Of a DNA stretch of 64,000 nucleotides, positions 43,923 through 56,500 are shown piece by piece; the first letter of the stretch is position 1, and each line of letters opens with the position of its first letter. This DNA comes from Sanderia malayensis. Taxonomy: Eukaryota > Cnidaria > Scyphozoa > Semaeostomeae > Pelagiidae. Both the position numbers and the translations under genes were made by a program. The DNA is taken from the NCBI GenBank assembly GCA_013076295.1, contig RQOL01000139.1:372001-436000 (forward strand). The letters are read 5' to 3'. The notes below the pieces were generated by a model. The model was not told the DNA's origin, made no database searches, and worked only from the letters and a program-made list of their open reading frames with translations.

Positions 43923-45216
43923 TATCAATCTACTTGTGTGAAGCACACGTGCAACGGAGTTAAGGATTGTTCCTAGTCCAGCTGAAAATTGCAATTAGTG
44001 ATGTTGTTGAGGGTTGAGCTCAAGACATTTCTCGTGTGATTCGCATTTGTTGACGAATGCAGTACTGCATTGGCGTTTAGAAACAGTATTTCAATAGAAA
44101 GTTGATTAAATATACAACAACTGATTTATTAATGACAAACAATTCATCATGCCTTGTTAAAATTATTTTATGTGTTGTTGTTGTAAAATCCAATATAAGT
44201 TGACATATCCTGTTATCTGAGATTGGCTTACGATCATACAATTTCTCATTTAGTTGGTGCACTCACCTACCACCCAATCGCGCTTTGTATCATACTCTTC
44301 TTGTGGAGATTCACTCTCTGGTCCTGGTCCTTTTCTCTGCACATTCTGCAGCTAGTTTGCTTTTTAGTTTTACCAAATTTCCAGTTGATCAATTTTCGAC
44401 GGATTACCTTTTTCTTGGGACGACTTTCCGACTCTTGGGATGCTATTTTTGTTCACACCCTTCCCCAATAAAATATTGCTAGTTGGACGTTATCCGCTAC
44501 TCCTGAAAGCGGATAACGTCAAACTACCATCTTTCAGTAGTAGATATAACCAATCAACATAATTTTTTGAATGTAAGGCGAAATTCATTGCTATAAGCTT
44601 CTTTCTATGTCTATCTAGAGCTGGTCCATTTAAATTGTGTCCAGCCTAGAAATTCAACTGAACATTTGATCTAATACGCGCAAGTTTTGATAGCCAATCT
44701 CGAAATTCCAGCCATTTAGCCTTTTTTCCAAAATCTTCCCAAGAAATCATTTCATTTTTTTGTAATTCTAACCTCTTTTCTATGTGTCTGATCCTGTGTA
44801 GCAAGCAAGTCAAGTGTCCCTCCTGACATTCTCCAACGTTGTGAAGCAAAACAATTGAAGAGGGGATCGAGAGGATGCTATCAGGTTGCATTTCCAATTT
44901 TGACAAAGCCATGTACCCCCCTCCCCCAGAATATATACTGTCCTTGGCACAAAGAGATCTCCTATGCAAAACGTTGACCAAAATTTTCTCCGCTAAATAC
45001 GTTAGTTAGATTCCGCAAACTTGGGCGCTTCATTATGATTCGCGTTTAAATCTAAGCATGAGAGAATTATTATTTAAGCATGAGAGATTATAATTCGCAT
45101 GAAATTTTTTTTGAAACTTTGTAGACTTTGAGGTTTGCGCTCTGTAGTCTCACCTCAAAAAGTACCACATTCTAAAGTGAAGTTCATTGACAGATTATAC
45201 TTTAAAGAATTCAAAT
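43923..45216. other. Junction region before unit B, no gene seen
   Basis: Contains an unassigned minus-strand frame at 44646-44981 without recognisable motifs. A stretch near 44850-44905 weakly resembles 12470-12530, hinting that the duplication may start slightly earlier than 45.2 kb. A pair GATAACGTC / GACGTTATC near 44486-44520 forms a short inverted repeat. Confidence 0.4.
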
Positions 45217-46479
45217 GCACTTCAGTTTGATCCATTCAACCGCATTGAATTTTACTGACGTTTGGACTCTCATTTAACAAAATCTCTTGCTAAAACTTCC
45301 AGATTATGTTACCGAGTTTTGACAGTGTTGCGTCTTGATGCACTAACAGAAAATGATAAAAATAACAACTTGTTTGATTTTTCATTTGAGAAAATTGAAT
45401 GACGCAGTGGTAAAGCCGTGATCAGCTCTTGAACCCAGTAGTAGAGTAGGCCCATTTCAAATGTAAGCACGTCCACTCTCCTAGATAACATCGGATACTT
45501 GATGAAACATAGATTAATAATAGAGCTCATAAAGTAAACAGTAAAACTTACCAAAAACTGCTTTTTGACAAGAAGAAAAGAAATTTGAAAATATTGGGCT
45601 GTTTTGCCTTGTTACGAAGCAGGTCAAGTATCAGTCACAAAGAAAGCAGCAAAAGAGCTCCTCCACTGCTCCTTGCATTCACCCAAGTAATTTTCTTTTA
45701 CATTGTCGCTCCTCGGGTGCTCCTTGATTGAAGAATGTTGTACCCCAGGGAGTTAAGTATTAGATAGGTTCACTGCTCAGAGCTAAGTATCCATTATGTG
45801 TTGAAGCTATTTAACACCTTTTACACGGTACCGGTCACGTTTATAGCCTTTCAAGTTTTGCAGGGAATAGGTGTACCGGTCAAATATTTGTTCGGATAGG
45901 CCTCCCATTTACTCGATTGCTTTTGTTAGCCGGCTTTCTTTGCTCGTCATGCGCAGTATGCTTGCTCATAAATTGTTGGCGCCAAGTCGAATTAATTTTT
46001 GTGTGTTGTGAGTGAAATCATTCGTTGTCTGGATTTTTATGACATTTATGAGAGGGTCCTGAAGGGGGGGTGTCTAATCCCATTTCGCAGTCTATTTTTC
46101 TTCAAAGTCCCATTCCCAGTCTATGTTTTTTTTTAAATCCCATTATATGTCATATGATTTTATGCTCGCAAACCCCCCTCTCTCCTAATTTAGTATTTTG
46201 TTTTACTAGTTATTTTTAGCGCACTTAAAGTTCATTTCGTTGAGATTATAATTCTGTGAACTGGATTCCGAGGTCTAAGGCTCTTTCACCAAAAATTGAT
46301 TCATTGCGGACAAGTAAACATAACATAAAAAAACAACGACACAGTTCTATTTCTCCTTTCTTTTCTTACACGTACCAGAGCTTCTTTTCAGCATACTTTA
46401 ATACTTCAAACGACAATCGACACACGACGGATATAGTTTTCTCAAACCTATATCATAATTACAGCAACTCGACCTTGGC

Positions 46480-46556
46480 CTTTCTCAAGAACCAAGTGTA
46501 TAAACGGCAACCGACCTTGGCCTTTCTCAAGAACCAAGTATATAACACAGCAACTA
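46480..46556. repeat. Two-unit tandem repeat
   Basis: ACCTTGGCCTTTCTCAAGAA followed by CCAAGTRTATAA occurs twice with a period of about 41 bases, inside the unit-B-specific insertion. Confidence 0.8.
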
Positions 46557-47028
46557 AAACTAAGGCAACGAGATCTTTCTCAAGCATCTCGCTCCTGAAC
46601 GGTATGCTCTCTCTTTCTGATGCTCACATATCCAGGCGAGTCTAAAAACTGATTAATTAAAACTAAAACGCTTACATTTAACTACTAAAATCACGTGACA
46701 AAAGATACAAAGAATAATGAAGCTACATACGTCAATAGGGAGTAATTACGTCCGGCGAGGGAAGTAAAAGTAAAACCTGAATACCTTTGTATAGAGCCGA
46801 ATTATGGGTGTGAATCGATACACGTATTAAAATACAGGATTACAGAAATATGAACCTTTCCGATGCTACAAGGCATGGCCTGTGACAAATAACAAAACAT
46901 ACGAATGAATGAACAAAAACTAACCAAAACTAGCAGTATTACAATTCATGAACCATAATTGTCTTCTATTTGGTCACAAAACAGATGTCGGTTTGGTGAC
47001 GGACCATGATGTTCAATACTGCTTTACA

Positions 47029-47379
47029 CTATGGCCAGTTAGAGAAGTTATGATTGGATGGCGCATCGTCACCCCCAGTCCGGGATACGTCATTAACATA
47101 GGCTAAATATGTGTCCCTACCAAGACGCGTGGGTTGTATCAAGTTAGTTGCGGTGTGGAGGGACTGGTCAGAAGCAGATTCACTGTCATCGTCACTAGAA
47201 TTACTAGAATCACTGTTACTGAAAGTATCCACTGGTTCAAAGTCGTCAAACTGTTCCTGTGTTTGTTCATATTGTGAAAGTTTGTTATTTTCAAGATCTT
47301 CAGATGGATCACTGGTTGACGTGGTTAGAAGTTGCAAGTTTAGGGGATTCAAAGTTGACTCGGTTTCGTATAGGTTCAA
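47029..47379 (-). CDS. Unassigned acidic frame inside unit-B insertion
   Basis: 116 residues, rich in Asp, Ser and Glu in the middle (SNSSDDDSESASDQ), ending in a basic/aromatic TRLGRDTYLAYVN stretch. It could be the C-terminal end of a retroelement or transposon polyprotein, judged by location and composition only. It may equally be a chance frame. Confidence 0.25.
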   Translation of the reverse strand: MNLYETESTLNPLNLQLLTTSTSDPSEDLENNKLSQYEQTQEQFDDFEPVDTFSNSDSSNSSDDDSESASDQSLHTATNLIQPTRLGRDTYLAYVNDVSRTGGDDAPSNHNFSNWP

Positions 47380-48161
47380 TGGGAGTGTGCCTGCTCTGAT
47401 CTTGTAATAGGAGCTAGGGTGTGTGTAGTATGTTGCTGCCCATTACGAGACACGCTTTACTGCTTCTTCTAACATTCTTCTTCTAAGTCTAACATTTTCA
47501 AATTGCCTCGTTTGCTTGAGTCTTTCACTTCACTTCTTTATGAATCCGTACAAATATTTGCACAGCTATAAGTGTTTACACGGCACCGTGGAAATATTTG
47601 TTTCCTCAAGTTGTCAACTAGTCATCTTTCTAACAGGACAAGTTTTTGTACAGCTATCAGGACAAATATTTGTACGGATAGGCTGATCTCGTGTAAACAA
47701 CGCAAACCTTATCCGTGCAAAAACTTGAACAGCTAAAACCTTGACCGGTCCCGTGTAAACGGGGCCTTAGTTCAACTAACTAGCAGTAAGGACTGTGCAG
47801 AAGTTCCAAATTATAGAGAAAAACAAAAAAGACAACAGTTATATAAAACTAATTCCAGTGTTTCAATTGATGAATCGACTAATCCGTGTTACACAATAAA
47901 ATAATCTTCTACTAATCTACTGCTAGCACTATCATAAAGGAAGAAATATCATGAAATTAATGCTTTAGATATTTGTAGATGAATGCCATATCAAAGCAGA
48001 AGACTACAAATACAATTTCCAAGGCAAGTTTTCAATTCTCACAGATCATATAGTATCTTAATAATTACCGAAAGACTAAAATAAGTAAAGAGGCACGTTA
48101 AAGGTAGCTAATTATGAGAAAACCTGTCTCGCTGGAAGAGAAGGCCTTTCATAGAGAAGAA

Positions 48162-48341
48162 TATTGTATTCGTTTTAGCTTTTTTAAGAATAGAGAAGTT
48201 ATCAATAGTGATTTGATGACCCGATTTGATCTAGAATACAAGAAGGTAAAGATTCAATATGATTGCAAAACCTGTCTATCATTATATGCTATAGGCCTTC
48301 TGCGTCCAAGTGACGGGAAGCCTTGCACAATGTGCACTTAG
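48162..48341 (+). repeat. Unit B counterpart of the inverted segment
   Basis: Matches 15985-16166 in reverse complement while flanks match directly. The open frame covering it (48114-48341) has no recognised motif and is not preserved in unit A's arrangement, so it is not called as a gene. Confidence 0.75.
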
Positions 48342-48370
48342 ATTTATGCAAGGCCTTAGAGCAACTTGAT

Positions 48371-48400
48371 CCTCCTAGCTACAACAATGTAGCTAGGAGG
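48371..48400. repeat. Perfect short hairpin
   Basis: CCTCCTAGCTACA and its exact inverse are separated by four bases. The stem is 13 base pairs and followed by TTCG and a T run (GTTTTTA), a shape like a terminator. In an animal genome it is more likely an incidental palindrome. Confidence 0.7.
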
Positions 48401-49526
48401 TTCGTTTTTAAAAGTATTAAAGAAGAAACCGTTTAGACAAAGAAAATACAATATTAAGTTTACGCTATGGATAAACAGTAGAAGAAAGTTTTTATAACTA
48501 TGGGGTTAAGGAAGACCCAAAAATTGAAAACATGGTAAAATTTTCTTGCAATGTGATGAAAATAGTCATTTGAACGACAAAATTGCTCTTGGAATCTGAA
48601 TAAACACAAATTTTCATCAACATAACGGTATTAAATAATAAATTTCAAGTTGAGGGGACAATTGTCAATAAACAAAGACTCTGAAATAAATGTTGACAAA
48701 TATGGCCCAAATAAAAGCGTGTACCAAAACAATCAAGCTGATTATTAGGTTGTTGTCAAATGAAAAATGACATTTCTCGGTGGCAAGTTGTAGAAGCTGA
48801 TGAAGGCTATCACAAGAAAAAGACCACATATTTAATGCAGGAGTATCATCTTCAATAATATATGCGAGATTAACACAAACATCAATAGTTTCATCTGAAA
48901 GAATGTTGGTTAACAAGTTCGGAACATCAGAATCATGTACCCAAAGCCGACCCAAGGTGTACACAAAACGAACATAAATTATGACAAATAATTCTATTTT
49001 TAAGCTATTTTCACAGTTAAGAGAATGAGTTTCTAGTTTCTTTTCACGTTTAAAACACAACATGCAGTTTTATAACTTTGGCAATGTGAGAAGCAATCGA
49101 GTTAATTTCATATTTTATGATTGGGCTTATTGACGATAGCAACACTAATCCTCTTATCGGGCGTGCAAGTATTGCGAGTTTTGGATGACTTTTAAAGGCT
49201 GGTGCAACAGTGTAGCGAATAACTACTAGCACAATATATGATATGAAAAGAAAACGGGGGGTTTCATGTTAACTATAGCAGTGTCTGTTATCATTAATAG
49301 AAAAAAAATAAAAATTGCCTCCATGTTTTTGGTCATCGCTTATACTTTTGATTTCATTTATTTTGTCGGCTTCCTTCTCAGTTATCGAATGACCAAGAGC
49401 TTGTGTTTGAAAATCTAAGCAAAGTTTTACTTCTTCTCCAGGAACTATCCGGAGAGTACACTTCAAGTTACATCTTATCGTTATGCATTTTTGAATTGTT
49501 ATTGAGTTGGTGAAAAGGAAATATTT

Positions 49527-49532
49527 TTTATT
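49527..49532 (-). terminator. Possible poly(A) signal of copy B
   Basis: AATAAA on the minus strand about 75 bases after the stop of copy B, in the expected place. Confidence 0.45.
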
Positions 49533-49606
49533 CACTTGCAACTTTTCCTTGCCAATGATCTAGTTAATTGTCATTAGTTACTGTCAGTTATTGTCATTAT
49601 TACTTT

Positions 49607-50549
49607 TCAGTTGCTTTTAATGGCCCCCAAACAGAACAATTTTTGATTATATCGAGAACCACAATCAATTAGTTCAGACTCTGTAACCATGAGTGGATCA
49701 TGGCGTGGAAATAATTGGAAAGCTGCATCACCAGCATCTCCACCATAAATATGAATGCAGTACCCGAATCGTATGCTAGAATTATTCTTTAATTCGGTTA
49801 ACATTTGCATCACTTCCAAACCATTTTTGGAGCAGATGGAATATATTTCATTAAACTTTGCCATGACTAATCTTCTACCTTCCTTAATGAGATTCTCGGA
49901 AGAGGATTTTGGGAGCCATATAATGTATACATCAGTGTTTCTTAACCTTTGGTAAATATAAATAGCATTCATTTTTGGAAATTTGGGGACGGCATCTATA
50001 TTACCGCCAAAAAAGCATAAAACAGACCACATATAAGAAGGGTAACCTATAATTGGGTTACTAAGATAGTTGTACAATTCCTCAGCCTTGCAACCGCCAC
50101 TCTCTTTCAACATTTCATCTATTTTATTCCGAAAATTATCAGGAAGTGTTTGAGTTTCACAATGAAGACCATGATAATTACTGGTACACGAACAACTGAA
50201 ATCTTTGTTATTCACATTGTTATGACAAGTACCACCATTCTGGCAATGGAAAAAATTGCATGGTTTTGGCTTGCAAGTTGGAGGTGTTGCGGGTTGCCAG
50301 TTGCCGTTTCTGCAGGTCAATTTTTCATGTCCATCCAGCCAATGGTCATTATCGCATGAAAATGTGTAGCTGGAATCTTGTACTGGGGCTCCACTTGGAC
50401 TTTTGCGCGCTTTTCCATTTGATGGTGACTCTATTTCAACACAGTGTTTTGGTCTACACAATGATTTGGGGGCAACAGGTCGCATTGTCCCATTAAAACA
50501 TGTTAATTGATCTGGACCTGACATCTCATATCCATCAATGCAGACCAGG
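49607..50549 (-). CDS. Copy B exon 6: sushi 3-4, EGF, variable C-terminal domain
   Basis: 943 bases, 12 more than copy A. Sushi and EGF parts are nearly identical (EGF: CQNGGTCHNN, CSCTSNYHGLHC). After MWSVLC the sequence differs at about half of the positions, though landmarks WLPKSSS, FNEI, FGYCI, DCG and FC are kept, so the fold is probably shared. The stop is at 49609-49607. Confidence 0.82.
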
Positions 50550-53500
50550 CTACAAAACAAAGCAATATTTGAGAACATTCACATCCATTAAAGAATGAAA
50601 TATTGTTTTTGTTTTACCAGTTCAGGGGGGGAGAATCTCAGGCGGTCAGGGCTATTAAATTAAGTTTAATTTTGTGAAATCATTCGTAGCAATGTAGCAC
50701 GGAAAAATAAATAAATGAAGCAACTTTTACAAAAATTGCTTTACTTATGAATTCTAACTGTAATGATCATAGTCATAATCAAGTAGGAATATACACAAGT
50801 CAGCTATATTTCGCCCATCGAATTAAGGTCTACTAAATGCAACTTTCTTTAATTGCATTGAATACGTATTGTATATAATAGCCGATGGTGTTTCAAAGTA
50901 TTGAATAACTCTTACCGAGCGCTCGAGCTGTGCTTTACTGTGTAAGCTCCGTCATCACCAATAGTGGTACTTTGTCCCGAAATTTGTAGATTTGGTACCA
51001 AATTCCCTTTGCAGTCCACATATGGCAGACATTTTGGTATTCTGTCTCCAGTGGAAGTTTTCCATTTCCCATGGAAACAAATAGCTGTAACAGTGTCTTG
51101 TTTATTTTCGAATTCATAGCTATCTTTACAGCTCAGCCTCAATTTATCACCGGCAACATATCTTTCTTTAATCACATCATTTGCATTTAAGATATATTGA
51201 TCAGCAAGAGATTGCTTGCTGCATTCAACAGGCAGACATGTAGCTTCCTCCAAGCAAACTGATTTCGACCATTTTATGCAAAGTTGCGAAGAGATACATC
51301 TTATATTCACTTCTTTATCAATCTATGACAAACAGACTTTTATTTAGCTAAGGAAGGGCAGCAATTATCTTGTTTCACTGAAGTACCAACATAATGAATT
51401 CTATGCCATGAAAATATTCACGGCCATATTCAAACTTTTTAAAAAATGAAAATCCATTTAGAATAGGCATGACTTTTCTAGATCGATTAGTTTCGGATAT
51501 TAAATTAATCAACTTGAGGGAAATAGCAAGTTGTTAGTTTTTTTTGCTATTACAAAATAATAGATATTTGCTCAACATTTTTATACTTGACTTACCTTTT
51601 CCTGCCAGTTATCACGAGTAGCAAACATCTCATATCCGTGATTGCAGGTCACAGTGGCATATTCTTTACCATGGATGACTCTCTCAGATACGATATTTCC
51701 ATTTTCAGGGGGACTTATGCTTTTGCAAATGTCTTTTGTAGTTACATCAATCGATGCTGCTTGCTGGCTTTTTTCTCCTGCAATTATCGAATACACACGA
51801 ACCCGATAGCTTGTGCCATGCAATAACCCTTCAAGCACGCATGAAGTTTCTGCTTTCTTTGTCGTTATCTTGATCTTTCTTTTAGAGATGTTTTCTACAG
51901 CAACACACCGATATTTATAGTACTTTCCATTTGGATCGGTAAGATAAGAAGGTGCTTTCCATCCAATTGTTAAACTAACCGAGCTAACATCTATGACTTT
52001 GATATCAGTTGGCACATTTGGCAATGTCCTTATTGTAACTGGCAATGTGATTGCCAGGACATTGTTGCATCTGTGATAGGATAGTGATATTGAAATCATC
52101 ACGCCACCCAATATACCAGATTGCAGTTTCATAGCTGAGGAGCCAACAATCATGTCTCGGGATAGCTTCTTTGTTAAATAGAGTTGATTTTCACTCACAT
52201 AGTTTAACTGCACATGGTGATCTTCATCTTGAACATTCTGGACCATTTCACCGATTCTAACAACAACTTCATTCGAACTGTAGCTAAGAACAGTCAAAAA
52301 TGTGGTTGTTGAAAAATATGAAACCCATGAGTCGACAGATGTCTCTAACTTTATATTCTTCGATGGGTCATCAATTATTAACTGGTCTTGATCATTATAA
52401 TATTCCAATGTTATGTGTTGAAATTTTTTGCTTTTATACCATTCTTTTAGTGCAACAGTAAGTCGTTTGTCGTCGCCCTTTGACAAAATGATAAATAAGT
52501 CATCGTTGTATGAATACTGACATGGCCTTTCTGACAATTTACCTGCAAGGATAGTGTCCATTTTCTTATCGGAGGCATAGTTATTAACAATCTTCCAACC
52601 ACTTGCATCTGTCAGGTTGTATATATCTTTGCCAAGTCCGCCAACCAAAACGTCATATCCTTTCTTTGTTATCAGTATATCTTGACCTTCATTACCACTC
52701 AGAATGTTGTTCTCATCGTTGCCTACAATAATGTCATTAAACATAGATCCGTGCACCATTTCTATTGACCTGTACGAATCACCTTCTGCATCTCCATTCT
52801 TGCCTACTGCAGGCTGAATCCTAACAGTTCCAGTGTCATTGCTTATCAATACCTCATTTTCAGGCTCATTGGCCCATAAACTCACAATGACTCCTTTTTC
52901 GTTGACAATATCACCAGCTAGCAGCACAGAATCAAATCCATCACCTCCATCAATAACATCGGCACCATAGCCACCAGATAGAACATCATTTCCTTCTCCA
53001 CCATCCAGATTGTCATCTCCATCGCCTCCGAATATAATATCATCTCCTTCATTTCCGGCAAGGTTATCGTTTCCACCATTTCCTTCGATTTGCTCCCCAC
53101 TCTCTCCCCCTTTTATAATGTCATTTTTATTTCCTCCGACAAGTCGCTTAGTCTCAGTGCTACCATAGATGACGTTACCCTTCTCTTTAGACCCGTATAT
53201 AACACTAGCTCTTGGAAAAAGTTTCGTTGTGTTTAGTTTCTGAGAAAATTGGGAATGGCTATAGTCAATAATCATAACTTTCTTGTGTGGAAAATGTGGC
53301 AGCAGCCTGAACGTAATATGATCTGCACTTTGAAAAACAATATGTTGATAATCCTTGCCAAGGAAGAAGTTCTTAATTCTTACGTTCACTAGATTGCTAC
53401 TTGAAGTTGATGTTACAATGATATCATTTGAATCCTGTTCAATGTCAACTTCAATATAGGCATATTCAACACTCAGTAGAACGAAGTCAATCAATGAATC

Positions 53501-56500
53501 ATTGGCATAATTATTAATCTCATTAAATTCTCCATAGTTTGCACCGATCACGTAAGTGTCTGAGCCATTACCACCTTCCAACAATTGAACCCCGTATGGA
53601 TTACCAGGTCCTGGATCCAGATGGTTATTCAGACTATTACCAGTAACATTATAGCTGCATTTATCGCTCATTGCTGTAAATTTTGATATGCCCATGTATT
53701 TCCTTTGCGATAAATCATATGTTTTCGAACCATAACTGCAATCTTCATCCTCTAATGAAATTTCAATCGCTACAGCCTGTAGCTTGCTGTCCACTTGTTC
53801 TTCATTATAAGTATCAGGTAATATTGCTAAATAACCATCCGTTGTTCGTAAAGATGCATGTCTGTACGTTTTGTTTTGAAACCAATTGAGTAATGTAATT
53901 GCATTGTTATTGCCTATGTCAATCTCCAAGCTTTTATTTGTTGGTTCATAGTTCAATTCAATATCTTTGAAGTCTTGATCAATATAGATGATATCGTTAT
54001 CCAAATGTATGTCGTAATTGTTTATGACTGTATTAAGGCAGTTTTTTGCAATTTTATATGCATCACTACCTCCATTGCCTTGGATAAAGTCGTTTCCATG
54101 TGAACTGATAAAGTTTGGTGCATCATTTCCTATTAATGTATCAGGCAAAAATGAGTCAATTATTGTTTGAACATTTGATACTTCATTGGCTTTACTTAAG
54201 TTGCATGTAATAGACTTGTTTGAGAAGCTAAAGTCCAACATGAATGGCTTTTTTGTTGTATTTGTTTGGTCACCAACAACATTAAAGGCAACGTCATCGT
54301 TTGAAACAAATGTCATATGACGGTAGTTTTCTGCCTTGAACCAATCTTGTATATATACACAGGACGTCGGGTCGACTGAAATTGAAAATAAAAATGAAAT
54401 GAAGACAAAGTTGTTTTTCATGCATATCAATTTTCTTAAAAGAAAGCGAACTACAGAAAGCTGCCAGAAAACACATCTAAAAAGTAATATCTTAAATTGA
54501 GTTAGAGGGTCAATTATTGTATAATTTAGCATAACCTAGAAAGACTCAGATAATTATAGCAACAATGTTCAATTTTGCTTTCTATTACGGCAAACTCAAA
54601 CGAAATTTGCAACTATTGCAACAGCTGACGCAGAATTTGACTTACCAAGACTGTTTGTGTCTTCCTGGACATCAAGATCAAACGAGATTTTCAAGTCCAT
54701 TTGTAGATTTCTCTTTTGCAGAACAGTTTTAGAACTTTTAATGCATTTTTTCGAATATGCTTTTTCATTAACTTTAACTGAATCAGAACTGGCAGTTATA
54801 TGGATGTCTTTAAAGTTGATGGGTATAAATAGTTTATCCATTTGATTGTCCTTTGCGAAATTGCTAATATGATCGCATCCTCCCTTGGGCTTTATGATGT
54901 ATGTGTCTTCTCCTTCGCCTCCAATCAAAATGTTCTCTCCAGGACCTGCATTTATGAAGTTTGATTCTTTGTTACCAATTATGACATCGTTCTTAGTTCC
55001 TCCAGTGATTGTTACAACTTCTGTATAAGGTGGTTTATTCAAAACCAAACATTCGTCATTGTCGCTGTGGCTTCTATCAATAGAGAATGGAACACAGTCG
55101 ACGACATATTTTCCATTTTCAAACCCCAAGTCTTTTACTTTTAACTGAATGCCATCTCTTGTTAAAATCACGATGTGCCGTTGAAAGTCATGCGTGACAG
55201 GATAAAACCAATTTTTCACTTGCACAAAATGCGTTCCACAATATTGTATTAAAAGATCGTAATTCTTTCTTCCACAAACAACGTGATCGTGTGTAACATT
55301 CAACCAAAGTGTATCACTCAATTTATCATAAGCAAAGTTGTCAATGATAGTGTTCCCACCATGTGTTCCAAGATAATAAAGATCATGATCTAGCCCTCCA
55401 GTAACTTGAGCAGTTTGAGGTCCTAAGAAAAAACTATCATTTCCCTCCATTCCATTCAGTATGTAAAAGTAATTCTTTAGTCGCAAGTCGACAATCCCCG
55501 TTGCATCTGGGTCTTTGCATTCACTGGCCAAGACTTTGCTATAATTACCCTGGAATGCTATAAATTCATTATTCTTCTTATTTCCTGTATAGCTTCCATA
55601 AAGAGAATTTTGATCGTCAAGAAACTTTTCTATCACTTCTTCGCTAGCCACAGGAAGGAATCCCCACAGATTTGCTCGCTGAGTTTTCCACTGCAGTGTC
55701 GGAAGCTCTCCAATTCCTAAAATGATATCTTTCAAGCCAGGGCATTTATGTGATGTTGTGATCGTTTTAAATTGGTGATTTCCAACTGGAACACCAGATA
55801 TTGTCACATTGAATGAGTCATCATCATTAAGTTTGAACTTTAAGCTTCCTCCATATGATGAAAAGTTACCACTTGTAAAATCGATCTTGCAGTCTGAAGA
55901 TATGTTGAAGTACAGATCAGTGTTTGAGAATTTTGAAAGAAGTTCATCGTCACTCTTTTTTTTTTTTTTCAGTTGCTGCAAACTTCTCCGAAGACCACCA
56001 GTTAAAAAGTCAACAAAACCTTCTCCAAGCCCTTTGAAAAAGGCAAGAATTTTGTCACCAGTGCTGTGAGCTTTCTTAAGCTCACTTGAAATGTCAATAT
56101 AAAAATCATCAATTGCCATACGAACTAGAGATATAGCCCAAACAAAAGGTTCAAATTCAGGTCCAAAGACACCAACAATCACATTGCCAAAAGTTGATGC
56201 GATATCCAATATCAAGTGAACACTATCTAAAGCAATTTCCCCTGGATCATCAACCTTTACGGCTTTCTTTAAATCTATGATATCTTCTGCAATAAAGTAT
56301 GCATCAAAAACCAAGCCAACATAAGGAATATTTCCAATCAGTCTTTCACTACCTTCTTCTGCTATCTTCAGTAATTTCGCAGAGGCCTTTTCAGCTACTT
56401 TAGTCAATCCAGCCTTCTCTGCACCTTTGGCCACTGCTTTGAGGAAAAACTTCTTGCTGACTTTTTCGACAATTTCATTGAACCCCGTCAATGATCCTAA

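Larger units (their letters stand above)
45813..47767. mobile_element. DNA element with diverged terminal inverted repeats
   Basis: The left end (TTTACACGGTACCGGTCA) and the inverted right end (CCCCGTTTACACGGGACCGG) match over about 60 bases with differences. The right part also holds subterminal repeats of ACAAATATTTGTACGG type. It separates the 13.9 kb-like and 15.6 kb-like blocks of unit B and replaces nearly all of the EGF/trefoil pseudogene there. A transposase was not recognised, and it may be a composite of several insertions. Confidence 0.5.

Noticed and set aside
44646..44981. 111-residue minus-strand frame before unit B
   Set aside because: No motif, no splice partners and no conserved counterpart that could be confirmed in unit A.
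48114..48341. 75-residue plus-strand frame with CKTC and CTMC
   Set aside because: It spans the segment that is inverted in unit A, so the frame is not conserved between units; the two Cys pairs are probably chance.
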